A DNA stretch of 64,000 nucleotides, from assembly GCA_021234155.1 (NCBI GenBank), contig JAJEKV010000030.1, positions 15,924,003 to 15,988,002 on the forward strand, given 5' to 3'. Shown piece by piece: positions 10,873 to 22,593 of the stretch (within the stretch, counting starts at the first letter, position 1; each line of letters opens with the position of its first letter). The position numbers were made by a program, and so were the translations under genes. The notes below the pieces were generated by a model. The model did no database searches. It was not told the DNA's origin and was given only the letters and a program-made list of their open reading frames with translations. This stretch comes from Isoetes taiwanensis. Lineage: Eukaryota > Streptophyta > Lycopodiopsida > Isoetales > Isoetaceae.

Positions 10873-11110
10873 TACATGGGTGGGCCCAAACCGAGGCGAG
10901 GCCTTAGGAAGGCCGAGGCCGAGCCGAGCAATAATCCCAAGGATGTCCAAACCGAGGCGAGGCCCCGGAGGGGCCGAGCCGAGGAATGGGTGCAAGAGAG
11001 AAGGGCGCTTGGGTGGGCCCAAATCGAGGGCCAGGAGGGTCGAGGGGTTTGGTTAATGGTACAAAGAAAGGGGCCGGTGGCCGCCGGGCCCTTTTCTAGT
11101 AATATATATA
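10873..11110. repeat. GC-rich imperfect repeats
   Basis: CCAAACCGAGGCGAGGCC occurs at about 10886 and 10947, and GGGTGGGCCCAAA at about 10879 and 11012. The segment is much richer in GC than its flanks. No coding function is evident. Confidence 0.6.
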
Positions 11111-11584
11111 AGATTATTAGGATGTGGGGTTTCATACATACCCCCATCCATGCATGCCGATGGATGGACCACTTTATTCCAACCATCCGCAAAAAGTTGG
11201 AGTGTGGAGATTTAGCCACATCATGCCTAGGCATGCATGGGTAATGCATGGGGGCATGCGCCACATCCTCGAACGGTTGAATCAAACGGGGAGGAGAAAT
11301 TCTAGCCCTTGATTTTTGTCAGGAAGGTATGTAAGGATAAATCCTAGGCATCAAGTATTTATATTAAATTGCAAATTTTTTTTAAAGAGGTGAGGTGGCA
11401 CTCTCATTAATAAGAACGTAGTAAGGTGGTAGGAAGCTTCCTTTTTTTAATCGTCTTCGCAAGGCATGTAACTTGCACTAGAGAGGTCAAATGAAGGTGG
11501 GACCATGCCATTGGATTCCTCTCGTCGAGAGCTTTCTAATGAGTGGTGCTTTGGCACCGTTCCATCACAGTTGGAGTCAATGTG
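11111..11584. other. Spacer, no gene seen
   Basis: Short CATGCATG-type repeats occur near 11150-11250. I see no coding or RNA gene. Confidence 0.45.
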
Positions 11585-12365
11585 ATCGGATTCTAAGAAA
11601 GAATCTTAGAATTTTACGAAATGTATGGTAATCTAAGAGAATTAGGAGAATCTTTATGGAATCTAGAGGAATCTCAATAGGACCTTAGGGAATATAGAGG
11701 AATCACAAGAGGATCTCTAGGAATCTAGGAGATTCTTTATAGGATCTTAGAGAATCTAATAGAATCTTAGAGAATCTAAGAGAATTCTTGGGAGAATCTT
11801 TGGGAATCTAGGAGAATCCTCATAAAATCTAAGAGAAGCTAAGAGATCTACATAGAATCTTAGGAATCTAGAGGAATCTTATGGTAGTCTTAGAGAATCT
11901 AACAGAATCTACATAGAATCTTGGAGAATCTATGGGATTTGTGGGAGAATCTTTGGGAATCTATGGGAATCCTTATAAAATCTACGGGAAGCTAAGAAAT
12001 CTACATAGAATTTTGGGGAATCTAGAGGAATCTTGGGGTAGTGCTTCGGAATTAAGGGGAATCTCAAGAGGATCTTAGGGACTTTCAGAATCTCAGGAGG
12101 ATCTATGGCAATCTAGGGGAATCTTCATAGAATATTTGAGAATCTAGGGGAATCTTAAAAGGGCCCCTTGGAGAATCTAAGAGAATCTACATAGAATCTT
12201 GGGTAATCTATGTGAAACTTGAGAGAATCTTTGGAAATCTAGGGAATCCTGATAGAATCATTGAGAATATAAGGGAATCTTGATGGAATCTTGGAGAACC
12301 TAAGAGAATCTTCATAGGGTCTAAGGGAATCTAAAGGAATATTCATAAATCTATAGGAAAGCCAT
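11585..12365. repeat. GAATCT-based minisatellite
   Basis: About 0.8 kb is built from the core AGAATCT alternating with TTAGG, CTAGGG or ATAG segments (for example GAATCTTAGAGAATCTAAGA), with a basic period of 10-13 bp and loose higher-order repetition. It is non-coding. Confidence 0.85.
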
Positions 12366-12797
12366 CTTAGGATTGGATAGAATTTTAATAAGGATTGACT
12401 TGTACAGATGTTGATCCTAGTTGGGCTTTTGTCTAAGGCTAGGATTAGATGTAGTCTGTATTTGCTTCAATGCATAAAAATAAAACCCTCATTTGCATAA
12501 CCCCCATCTTAACTTGGGTGGTAGTTTCCCTTTAAAGCTTTCCGAACTCTCATTATCAGAGGAAAGGCTCATCTTACCTTTCCCTGCTTGAAGCTTTTTT
12601 CCTTCTAAAACTTATGCCATTAAGAGTGGCATCTTGATGTCCAGCTTTGGTCAATCTGCCCCAGTGAAATCTATTCTACAAAGATAGAGATGGGCCATGC
12701 CATAACTCTATTACAGTGTAAGGGTTTTGTATGCCCGTCAAACACTTGTGGTTTTGTTTTGGGGCCTCACCAAAATTAAACACAGTCATAAAGTCTA
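12366..12797. other. Spacer, no gene seen
   Basis: Unassigned sequence; a short minus-strand ORF (12676-13152) starts in the adjoining spacer and has no recognisable domain. Confidence 0.45.
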
Positions 12798-12826
12798 CTA
12801 GAAACATGTGCCCGGCGATGCCGGGC
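12798..12826 (-). mobile_element. Possible Helitron 3' terminus
   Basis: Read on the minus strand, a perfect 7-bp hairpin (GCCCGGC ATC GCCGGGC, plus-strand 12810-12826) is followed by 8 nt and CTAG (12798-12801), then a T. A GC hairpin 8-12 nt before a CTRR end next to T is the Helitron 3' signature. The matching 5' TC end, which should lie at higher coordinates, was not located. Confidence 0.45.
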
Positions 12827-12829
12827 ATT

Positions 12830-15065
12830 AGTCGTGGATGCATTAATGGGTAGATGCAATAGTTGAGAGAGAGAATATATAATGGAAGGAATGGTACAGG
12901 TTGGGATGGGATAAAATGGAAAGAAACGGATGTCAGGCATATAATATATGTGTATAGAATGGGGAGTGGAAGATTTGGGTCACGTTGCGTATGTTCTGTA
13001 TGTCTATTCGTATTTGTGAATCTGCGAAATGGTTGGGTGTGAAAGCATGTTGCACCTGTAATAAATTTATCATTGCAAATTGTATATTCTAAACTATCTA
13101 TTTTTTGGGATTTGTGGGGGACAATGGACATGATAATAGGATAATGGACCAAATCATGATAGACACAATAGGATCAAAGTGGTGCTATATGATTACACTC
13201 CAGGAAATGTTGTGGAAGACGTCAAGGAAATAGTAAACATGTGGTCAATTGAGGTGAAATGACAAACAATGTAATGCATTTGTTGGACTAAATGTAGGGG
13301 TACGTGTCCATGGCAAATGATATCGAATTGACAATATTATAGTGGGTATAATAAATAATTTTCTATACTGTCATATACATGACATTCCAATGGCTGCAAC
13401 ATGGTCGCACATAAAATATCTAATTTTACAAAGAATTCTATGCTGCTCAATTGATGCTCATATAGCCAACCATGGTCATATGATGTTTTTTTTCAATTTT
13501 GGAAAGTGTTGAATGTCAAGTATCTTATGATTCTAAAGGTGGCTACATGCACCAGCGTTTTCGAAGCCTCCACACCCTCAGCCTTCCCAATCCAATGAGG
13601 GAGGAGAATCCCCCCAACTCTGAGCTCAATCAAGAAAAATTGAAGCCTAGAGTAGAAGATGCCAGACTTGCCTCTGCTCCCCAATAGGAGGCCATCACCT
13701 TCTTGTTCAAATAAAAATTGAATGTCCTATTGATTCCAAACTCTAAGTATATGTTTGTCAATCTATTTGTTAGCTTAGGGAGACTAAGATAGATACAACA
13801 AATTGTTCACCCAAGAATGGAATGGTATACTTTTTTTTATTTATTAGAGAATAGCTATAATTATGCCAAGTCTTCATTATAACATTACCTACAAATCATA
13901 TCTGGACTAAAATGGGGAGCAAGGCAATGGTACAAATTAAACGTCAAAAGAAATTGATCCTGGTTTTCTGCAACTCTTTGCCTTCAATCAATCTCTTGGG
14001 AGGCCTTTTGTTCAGCCCATGGCTTCAGTTTGTTATTGGAGGTCGTGGGAGGGTATGAGGTGGAAATGACCAATGTACAACCAATCCACATTTAACATAC
14101 ATGTCAATAAGGCTTGATGTCATCACAACATCTAATAAAAGACCAATGCTGATAACCTCGTTATGGATAAGCCTGCCTTGCAAAAGAGATGATATCATCT
14201 TGCATGCTGTAAGAATGCCATTAGATGCATTCTGTCACTTATCATCCGATCGCTTTCATAACCGAAAGTACTATTGCAGGCTTGATGAGAAATATTGAAT
14301 GATCAGATTCATCCTGATCTCGATTGGTTGTTGGATGCACCATTGTAGGCTGTCTAATTTAAAAACTTTCTTCATTCATAAGCTTTTGAATTGCCAAAAC
14401 TTTTCCTCTGCAACCATAACTGCACAAAAGAAAGCTAGTGAAAATCAAGAATATTTTCCTTTGGGAAATTGAGATGGAGAAAATGTGTAAGACCTATTTT
14501 GTCTAGAATTAAATTTACAATATAAAGGCACAAATAAAATGCATAAGGAAGATTAGATGGTTCAGAGCTTGCAAACCTAATATGGAGATGGAACCATCAC
14601 GCTCTTTATGTCTTTGGTGCATTGTATCTTTGTAATTGTAATTGCCGACTTGCACAGCAAATGCTTTTGCGTATTTGTTGGCGCTGCAACAATTAACAGA
14701 ACCACAAAAGTGCTTCTCTCATAGGTCGAATTACAATTTTCATATCCTGCAAAGCCCCAATGCAACCATCAACAATGCAAGTATATGCAGAATCTCAAAT
14801 TCACAACTACATCATATAGAAAAAAAAAGGCCTCCATGAAAATACACAAATTTGCAAAATACAGAGCCCCCATACATTTATCTCCTGCACCAAATAAAAT
14901 TTGCATAAGCCAGTAGTGGTTGATGCTTCATTTTTAACACAAATACACTGTGTTTGCCAAGTACTCTGCTAAGTTCAGTCTGATTGCAACTCACATTGAA
15001 ACTTACGGATTTGATAAATGCAAAAGAATGTCTCTTTCCAGTCCCCGCTAGTATCTCATGCTACT
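12830..15065. other. Unassigned, possibly intronic or host intergenic sequence
   Basis: No ORF here has a recognisable domain. It is the left flank of the retrotransposon array, so with 53262 onward it forms the pre-insertion locus. Part of it may be the body of the possible Helitron that ends at 12798. Confidence 0.4.
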
Positions 15066-15070
15066 ATCTC
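15066..15070. repeat. Target-site duplication, left copy (ATCTC)
   Basis: The 5 bp before LTR1 are identical to the 5 bp after LTR5 (53257-53261). A 5-bp duplication is usual for Ty3/gypsy integrases. Confidence 0.8.
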
Positions 15071-16442
15071 TGTGACGCTCCCTGCTAAACATACGGCGCC
15101 CGGCCGTACACTTGGCAGGAAATCCCCCATCCGGCTCAACAACCGCATGGGCCCTTCGTCTAGCCCGCACTCTGAGGTGACTCTAGTGCGGGAAGGGAAC
15201 ACGAAGGTGTCTTGCGCGCCCTTCCCCTATGGGCTCCTATAACAGCGGAAGCGATAACACGTCAGAACTAGCATAAAACATATATAAATACTACCCCGGA
15301 GGGTAGTGCATCGCACATAAACCAATGCATAGATGATAATCACAAACCATAAAACAGGAGAGCTCCTACCCCGGCTCAGACTCGTAAGGAGGATGACTGA
15401 CCGGCTAGGCCTCAAGATAGAGCAGACCGAGTCATGGCAATGGCGTGGGCTGGCATAGAACAATGGCTAGGGTTGACCACTCCATCCGCCCCTCCTGTGC
15501 ATACTTTGCAGATGGGCTAGATCAGGCTCTGACAGGACTCTAGCCTTCCGGAGACGCAATCCCATGGCATCACCCATCGGGACTACTCCAGGTTGCATCT
15601 CCCTGGTCCGATGAGGCAGGAAGGGTTGCATCTCCCCTTCCCAGGGTCTAGAGGTGCCGTGGGCGGCTAGAGAATCGTGGCGACACACGATTCGTACCCG
15701 ACTGAACCCCCCAAAACGAGAGCCAAGCCATCACTTGCAGCTCTCGAGAGGCAGGGCAACACCATTGCCCCAGGAGGTGTCGGACCCATGCTCGGCCCAC
15801 ACGAAGTGACCGACCATAAGCCTAGCCCACTATGGGATCCCCCGAAGCCCCCACTCGGCAGGGATCCTCCCTCCACTTTCCCTCTAGCCCTGTTATCTGG
15901 TGCTGAGTCATATCATAGCCTCAATAGCCTGGTGGGCTCCTATGCACAGGCCGCATCTAATAGGAACTAAGGGATCTACTCTAGGAACATACTACATATG
16001 GCCCTAGGTCTCTACCCCCCTTCCCAATACAAGAGGAGCAACATGATCAACCAACATCACATAATCATCACATCATGAGAATAATCATAAGAAGAACATC
16101 TTAACCTAATCATTCAACTAACTAATAGTTAGGGTTCCTTGATTAGGGTTCAAGATGTTGAATATGGGGTCTAGGATGGCTCTACTCTAGATACAAAATA
16201 CTAGCACATCTGGAATGCTAATCCCAGATGAGCTATCACAACTACTATCCTACATACCGCCTCCCCGATGCTCTCCCCCAGATCCGGGCGCCTCCATGGT
16301 CTTGGCTCACAAGTCTGCTGTTCCTACCCAAGAACGGGTCTACCCATTGGTCTGCTGCACTGACCTATGCCTAACGAATCCATGTTCAAACGGGTTTTGA
16401 ACAAGTAGGTGAGTCTCTGGGTGCTAGGGCTGGAAGGAGGTC

Positions 16443-16547
16443 TAGGGTTAGGGTTTATGCCTATATAAGTTAGGGTCCACCTAGGATGCCACGTGGCACC
16501 AATGGGTGAGTCACGGTGGCGGTGCCCCAATAGGTTAAGGCCACGTG
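16443..16547 (-). promoter_or_regulatory. LTR core promoter (TATA, two G-boxes, telo-box)
   Basis: In the minus orientation, two CACGTG G-boxes (16542-16547 and 16490-16495, the second within GCCACGTGGC) precede a TATA box (TTATATAG, within 16461-16470), followed by a telo-box-like AAACCCTAACCCTAG (16443-16457). This is a typical plant promoter set; CACGTGGC is also the ABRE core. The same layout is present in the other LTRs. Confidence 0.6.
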
Positions 16548-16568
16548 GATGATGGCTTAACCTATGGT

Positions 16569-16596
16569 TGGCTAAGTTATGAGAATAACTTAGCCA
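16569..16596. promoter_or_regulatory. Perfect 12-bp dyad in LTR U3
   Basis: TGGCTAAGTTAT, four bases, ATAACTTAGCCA. The dyad is unchanged in LTR2, LTR3, LTR4 and LTR5 although other parts of the LTRs differ. It lies upstream of the TATA box and may bind a dimeric regulator. Confidence 0.7.
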
Positions 16597-16706
16597 TGCC
16601 CCTAGTGCCACAATCTATGGTATACAAGGCTATAAGGATAGACTTGTATGGTGATTTGATCCGTGAATAATGTGATTTATGGCGTATATTCCCTTGGACC
16701 GTCACA

Positions 16707-16720
16707 TTCTCCCCCCCTTA
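16707..16720 (-). other. Polypurine tract, unit A
   Basis: On the minus strand TAAGGGGGGGAGAA directly abuts the 3' LTR start TGTGACGG, the expected plus-strand primer position. Confidence 0.85.
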
Positions 16721-17562
16721 GGACAATGCTGTCCTCATCATTGCGCTAAGGTGACGACCCTACCTTATGCCTGCAAAACAGCAACGTAATTAACCTTTAG
16801 TTTACTTTAGGAATCAAGTTTTATTAATTGAAAGTCAAAATTTAGGCTATATTTGTACTTATACAAAATTATATAGCCTTAACACAGTTATTTCTTATAG
16901 TAATTCAAAATACTATTATAAGAATTATTAGGGTTCATAATCTAAATTATGGCTCCCCCTATCCTCTCGTAACGCGCTCCTCGTTGAAGTCCTCCTTCTA
17001 CTTGCCCCGCAAAAAGGAGCACATTACGTTAGTTTAGTTAATAATTTGTGGTTTTAGGGGACCACCCCCCTTACCTCCTTGAGCCGAGCTACTGGCTCAA
17101 GGTTATCCTACTACCTTGCCCAAGATCATGGCCCTTTCGGATTTGAGCTTAGGGATCATTTAAGATGCTCCCATCATTGCCCATGATCGAGTGCTACCTT
17201 GTACACGATCCCCCCTGGATCGAGTACACCCCAGTGCATCATGCCCCGAGGGTTTCAGCTAGGGAACGCCTCACGATCCCATCATCGCCAAGATGATCAC
17301 TTAAGCTTCACCATGACCCTCCCACGGCGGGTGTGCGATCCGCATCGTGGCATAGAGATCATCCGATCGATGTCCCATCATCGCCCACTATGCCTCATTC
17401 CTCACTCACATGACCCTAATGGTCATGCGCACCTATTGGTGCGTGTGGCCAGAGAATGCCCTAAAGTATCCCATCATCGCACACACGATCCAAGGTTCCG
17501 CACATGCACCCTCCTAACTAGAATGCATGCGCCGGGCTCAAAGCTAACTAACAACATACTAG
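16721..17562 (-). other. Unit A 3' untranslated internal region
   Basis: About 0.84 kb between the integrase stop and the polypurine tract has no ORF. It holds an AT-rich stem-loop region (16851-16935, around GGCTATAT..ATATAGCC) that is almost invariant among copies and four CCCATCATYGC phrases at about 100-bp spacing (17171, 17278, 17372, 17468). Confidence 0.6.
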
Positions 17563-18033
17563 CTAACCACCTGGCAAGTCGGGGTCGACCAAGTCGGAGA
17601 CGACTCGCCCATCAAACTCCTTCATAAACTCTGGGTATTGCTTCTCCAAATCTTGCTTCAATACCCATGTCGCATCTTCCACGGGTAAGTGCTTCCACTT
17701 AACCAAATATTGGAGGAACTGAGACCTCCTAGTCTTCTTGAATGACTTATCAAGAAGCAATTCGTGCACTATTTCTACTTGCTCCTCCGTCATTTCCAAC
17801 AAGGTTGGAGTATCTAAAACCTCCTCAGGGTTAGGATTGTGCCTCTTTAATAAACTTACGTGGAAGACCTTGTGGACCTTAAGATGGGCTGGAAGATCCA
17901 ACTTGTAGGCTTGAGAGCCCACTCTCTCTAAAATCTTGAACGGCCCAGCCCACCTAGGGGCAAGCTTCTTGCAGCTCCCAATCCGCAGCTTGGCTTGCTT
18001 CACCTTGATCTTCAACCAAGCCAGATCTCCCAC
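17563..18033 (-). pseudogene. Integrase C-terminus with chromodomain, unit A
   Basis: The 156-codon frame starts in the SH3-like end of integrase with a GPY/F-type segment (RWAGPFKILERVGSQAYKL), runs through KVHKVFHVSLLKRH, and ends in a chromodomain with QYLVKWKHLPVEDATWVL and a final KQYPEFMKEF helix. Chromodomains at this position define chromoviruses and are thought to steer integration by binding modified H3 tails. The first cage aromatic normally found before the YLVKW strand is not evident (ELLLDK instead). The upstream frame is broken near 18034. Confidence 0.85.
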
Positions 18034-19060
18034 CTTTAAACTCCCTTACGGTCCGGCTTGCTTTCGGCTACACTCTTCTCACGACTTCTTCACGCCAATA
18101 AATAACCCCTTACTTCCTCTACTAGGCTGCGATATCCCCTAACATCTGCTGGGACACTTCTACCTTGGACCGTGATTGTGCTGTATCAGGGGTTAAGCAC
18201 CGGTAGTCAGTAGTTCACCATGAAAGGCTTACATCCGAGATGACTCGCGCTTAATCGCTGTAGGCTTAATTCCACCAAGTGAATGTACTCATCCCACTTG
18301 GACCGCTTGTTCCACACATAGCTTCAAGCATGTCTTCAATGATCCGATTCGCCCTTTCCGCCCGGCCATCCTGCTTGGGGATGATATGCCGTTACTCATG
18401 GAGAGCTTCGGGCGAATGGTGCTAAAGAGATCCCGCCAAAAGGCACTCATGAACTTAGAATCTCTATCCGATATTATCTCCCCGAGGCATGCCATGGAGT
18501 CTAAAAATCTCCCTTACAAATAACTTGGCGTTGTCTAATGCGGTGTCCGTCGTCTTGCAAGGCACCTAAATGTGCCATCTTAGATAACTTATCTCGACAA
18601 CCATCAATGCATCCTTGCCTCGAAGAGTTCTAGGAGTCCCGTGATGAAATCCATGCTTATGACCTCCCACTTTGCATTTGGCACCCCCAATGGCTCTAAA
18701 GCACCCGGAATCCGAAGTTGCTCCGCCTTGGTCTGCTGACATAACTGGCAATCCCGAATATATGCAGCTATCTGCCTCTTCATTCCTGGCCAGAAGTAAC
18801 TACTTCGAATCTTGAAATAGGTCTTCATGAAGCCAGCATGCCCCGCTATTGGGCTGTTATGTGTGTCATGAAGAATTAACTTCCTTACCCCGAAGATTGG
18901 GGGCACACACAACTTATGCTTGTGGTACAACAGGTTGCCTTCCTTTTTAAAATGCTTGAAGGCTTCCCGCTCCTTGTCTGTTCTGGCTTCCTTGGAGAGG
19001 CTTTCCCACACCTCCTTGAAGTCCACATCGGTTGGCAAGGACTCCTCAATCTTCTTGCCA
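18034..19060 (-). pseudogene. Integrase zinc-binding and catalytic core, unit A
   Basis: Minus-strand blocks carry the HHCC zinc module (HDTHNSPIAGHAG ... CQLCQQTK, about 18740-18880), the first catalytic Asp region ([12 protein letters not shown], about 18630-18670) and the second (ISDRDSKFMSAFW, about 18430-18480). The blocks are in different frames, so this copy cannot make an integrase as read. Confidence 0.8.
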
Positions 19061-19480
19061 AACTCACTCGAAAGCGTGGAAATCGTGATACAATGCGTCC
19101 TTGTGCTGAAATGGCCTCCTAGAGAGGGCATCCGCTACAACATTAAGCTTACGGGGCTTATATATAATATCAAAATCGTACTCCTCAAGGAATTCCATCC
19201 ACCTCCTTTGCCTTAAGTTGAGGAGTGGGCTGGGTGAAAAAAAAAGATACTTGAAGGCTCGGTGATCGCGATCTAAGCTGAAACTTCCTTCCCGGCCAAA
19301 TAATGCCTCCATATCCTCAATGCCCCGACAATGGCTAGGAGCTCCCCGATCATGGGTTGGGTAGCGTTGTTCGGCGTCGTTCATCTTCTTTGAGTCGTAG
19401 GGCGACTACCCTTCCTTCTTGCATCAAAGATCCCCTGTTGCTATCTTGCTTGCATCATTGCTATCAACTTATCCTTACTC
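19061..19480 (-). pseudogene. RNase H, unit A
   Basis: The frame ends with [20 protein letters not shown] followed by [10 protein letters not shown], the conserved C-terminal end of Ty3/gypsy RNase H. The start near 19440-19480 (Asp-Ala-Ser) is disrupted. Confidence 0.75.
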
Positions 19481-20330
19481 GGATCCGGGAGAACAAGCAC
19501 TGGTGCTGTTGTTAAGGCCTCTTTAAGCTTCTCAAAAGAAGCTTGGACTTTCTCTAACCAATGGCTAGCCCAATCCTTAATCTTCTTGGCCTTAGTGAGG
19601 TCCGACAGAGGGGACGCCCACTTAGCAAAGTCCTTCACGAACTTTCTGTAGTATCCCGCCAACCCGAGAAAGCTTCTTACTTCTGCCACATTCCTTGGAG
19701 CTGGCCAATCAACTATTGCCTCAATCTTAGATGGATCTGTGGAGATTCCCTCGGATGTTACTACATGCCCCAAGTACTCCACGCCTGTTGCAAAGTGGCA
19801 CTTAGAGAGCTTCCCATACAACCGATGACGTCTCAACTTCTCCAACACTTTCCTGAGATGCTGACAATGCTCTTCAAGGGACTTGCTGTAGATTAGGATG
19901 TCGTCGAAGAAGACAATAACAAACTCATCCAAGAAGTCTCTCAAGATGTCGCTCATAAGGCGATAAATGTTATGCGGAGCGTTCGACAATCCAAAGGGCA
20001 TTATCAGAACTCAAAATGACCATACCGCTGCGTTAAAGCGGTCTTATGGATATCCTCTTCTTTAATTCTTATCCGATGGTATCCCGACCTCAAATCGATT
20101 TTAGAGAATACCTTTGCTCCTTGCAATCTGGTCCATTAGGTCATCCAGCCCTTGGTAATGCATACTTATTCTTTATCGCTGCTTGTTGTTGTCGGGCGAT
20201 AGTCTATGCACATTCTTAAGCTCCCATCTTTCTTCTTGACAAAGAGTATAGGTGTCTCAAAGGAGACACACTTGCTCTTATAAATCCAAGCTCGAGCAAT
20301 TCCCGCATTTGTTTCTTGAGCTCACCAATT
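19441..20330 (-). pseudogene. Reverse transcriptase, unit A
   Basis: An uninterrupted block (19441-20001) holds MPFGLSNAP, the catalytic [12 protein letters not shown] and the connection phrase [15 protein letters not shown]. The N-terminal palm (about 20002-20330) is present only in broken frames. Confidence 0.85.
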
Positions 20331-20559
20331 TTCGGGATGCTCATTCTATATGCTTTATCGTAGGCTTGCGATCCCGAGCCAATGTGATCTCACATTCCAC
20401 ACCCCTATAAGGTGGTTTCGCCAAATTTCATCCGGAAATACATCCTTGAACTCTCGAAATAAGCCTTGCTATCTGCACGGGCAGCTGATTTCCCTTTGTG
20501 TCACTTCCATCCCCTTTTGCTTCGGCTCAACCGATTCCATCCTCAAGATGTAATCCACC

Positions 20560-21160
20560 TTATTCCTTTCTATACTCTTTCCTTAGCCGCTTCAAAGAAA
20601 TACACCGGATAGGAGAATCTAGCTTCTTACCTTTCACTATCAACTTCTTTGCCGGCCCTGCGCCGTCATGGTGACTTCATTCCTGGCCGCAATCAATCAT
20701 GGCTTTGGTTGGCTTCAAAAATTCCATCCCCACTATCAAATCATATCTTCCGATGTCCATGACTTCGCCCCATCGGGGCCACTTAGCCCCACTAAGGTCT
20801 ATGTCAAAGGTGATCCTCCTCCCCTTAGTGTGTGTCGAATGGCTTGGCCATAGCTACCGCCTTGGCTTAGACTTCAATACCTTATTCTTCATTAGAGCAG
20901 CCAATCTAGGAGATGCAAAATTATGAGAGCTACCGTATCTATGAGGACTACGAAGGATTACTATCTATGATCCCATCACCGCTGATGATAGTTGGATCGA
21001 TTCTCTATCTCATCGACTCAATGTTTGCACATATGTCACACTCACCATCTATGAAGTCGTGGCCCTCCCGCTGGTCATCGCCCTCATGCTACCATTGGGG
21101 AGTCCCAGGATCAAAGTTCCCGCCAAAGCCGACCGCATGATTTAATGGACAATCATGTGT
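20560..21160 (-). pseudogene. Aspartic protease region, unit A
   Basis: The nucleotide sequence is the counterpart of the unit B protease region (33591-34445), but the frame is broken by many indels. Confidence 0.6.
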
Positions 21161-21429
21161 CCGTGGGTGCCAAAATTTGGAAGCACTGGCATAACTTCTT
21201 CTCAATGCATTCTGTCTCTTTTCCTTCGCAGACTATCTAGAGGCGCTTTTAAGAGCTGCGATGCGTCCTTGCGGGCTTACTGGTCCCCAAAAGCTTTGCT
21301 CGACCCTTACCTTTGCCTGCCGACTCACGATGGTGTAGCTGGCCGATTGCTTACCCCGATATTGTCCCTCGAGCTCGCCTCAACCCTTACCCTCGAAGGT
21401 TGATCGCTTTCTGTTTGGAGTTGCCGGGT

Positions 21430-22300
21430 GCCTCTTCCAAACTTATAGCTTTATCTTCGACCTCGTGAATGACCTTGGGTTGATTGCTCTAACAAGTCTC
21501 TTTTGATATTGCCGTTCAACCCCTCAATATAGGTGTCCACCGCTTGCCTTTCCGATACTCAGGGACATGAAGTCTAAGTCTCATGAATTCTTAAGATACT
21601 TAGCCACCGATAAGCTACCCCGATTCAACCCAGAAACTGGCTGGATCGTCTACTAGTATGGGACCTTGGTACATAGTGCTTACTTGAAAGCCTTGCTAAA
21701 AGTCTTAAATCTGCAATTGTTCCTCTTCAAACTTGTTAGACTTAGCATATCCCTTCCACCGAGATCCTTGCTTGGTCCAATGAGGTTATTTGTAGCAACT
21801 TTCCCTATATCCTTGTCTTTCATCCCGTAAGAGTTACCAAATTCTTCCATTTCATCAAGCCATGCTTGACTTCCATGCCCGACTGTCTTTCCCCGAGAAC
21901 TGGCCCAGCTTCCTTGTCTTCCATACATTGCTCATAGCACTATCCACCTTTTCTCGGTAATCATCCTGCCTCTTTCTTGCTCTCTTTTCCTTGCTTTAGG
22001 TGTGTGGACCGATCGCTTTGAGCTAGAGCTGTCCTCACCGGAAAGAGTCCCCATGAGCCGGAGCTAGATGATGATGGGCTCCTCGGTTCTCCTCTTCCTT
22101 CTTCTATCCCCCGCGTTCCCTCGTTGCCCTCCCCTTCCTGGGCCGAGGGACTTCGGTCACCACCCGGAAAACAAAGGCGGAGGTGGGTGACCATCCTCTT
22201 TGTGCATTCATGAGAGGTGTCGCCCAGCTTGATGAGATGTTGCATCGGGTTCCTCATCCGCACCAACCTTGCATTGAGCGCCTCACCGTGACATATCCCC
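21430..22300 (-). pseudogene. gag, unit A
   Basis: Broken counterpart of the unit B gag. Recognisable blocks are WLDEMEEFGNSYGMKDKDIG (21680-21928 frame) and the N-terminal part (21961-22266 frame). Many differences from unit B sit at CTG or CAG triplets. Confidence 0.7.
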
Positions 22301-22404
22301 GCTCAAGATCTTCTTGTTCTCGCCAAACAAGTTCCTTGGGACCCAATTATGGTGGTCGGTCTGGTCCGAGATCCCCGACTTGAGTTCCTTACGCAAGGAT
22401 TGAT

Positions 22405-22593
22405 CATTAATACATGTTATTAGGTTAGGCAATGATCATTTTTGCTTACAATTAAATTGTTGTTAGGTACAAAAGAAATCATATGAAAATTTCTTTTACA
22501 AGTCAAAATCATGGTAATACATTAATTAGTATATATGGGTACACTTAATGAACTACATGATAATACTTAAAAAGGAGTTACAATGTATTTTAA
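22405..22593 (-). other. AT-rich spacer between ORF-X and gag, possible intron, unit A
   Basis: This AT-rich stretch of about 190 bp is nearly identical in all three units and ends, in coding direction, in TTGCAG, a good plant 3' splice site, exactly where the gag frame becomes open. In units B and C it lies at 35650-35839 and 47560-47748. Confidence 0.4.

Larger units (their letters stand above)
15071..16706 (-). repeat. LTR1 (3' LTR of unit A and of the array)
   Basis: The 1636-bp repeat is bounded by TGTGACG and CGTCACA and is closely similar to the other LTR copies in the array. It is the terminal 3' LTR in the coding orientation. Confidence 0.92.

Noticed and set aside
16443-16457. Telomeric repeat (TAGGGTTAGGGTTT)
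   Set aside because: Only about two units, inside every LTR just downstream of the TATA box; a telo-box, not telomere sequence.
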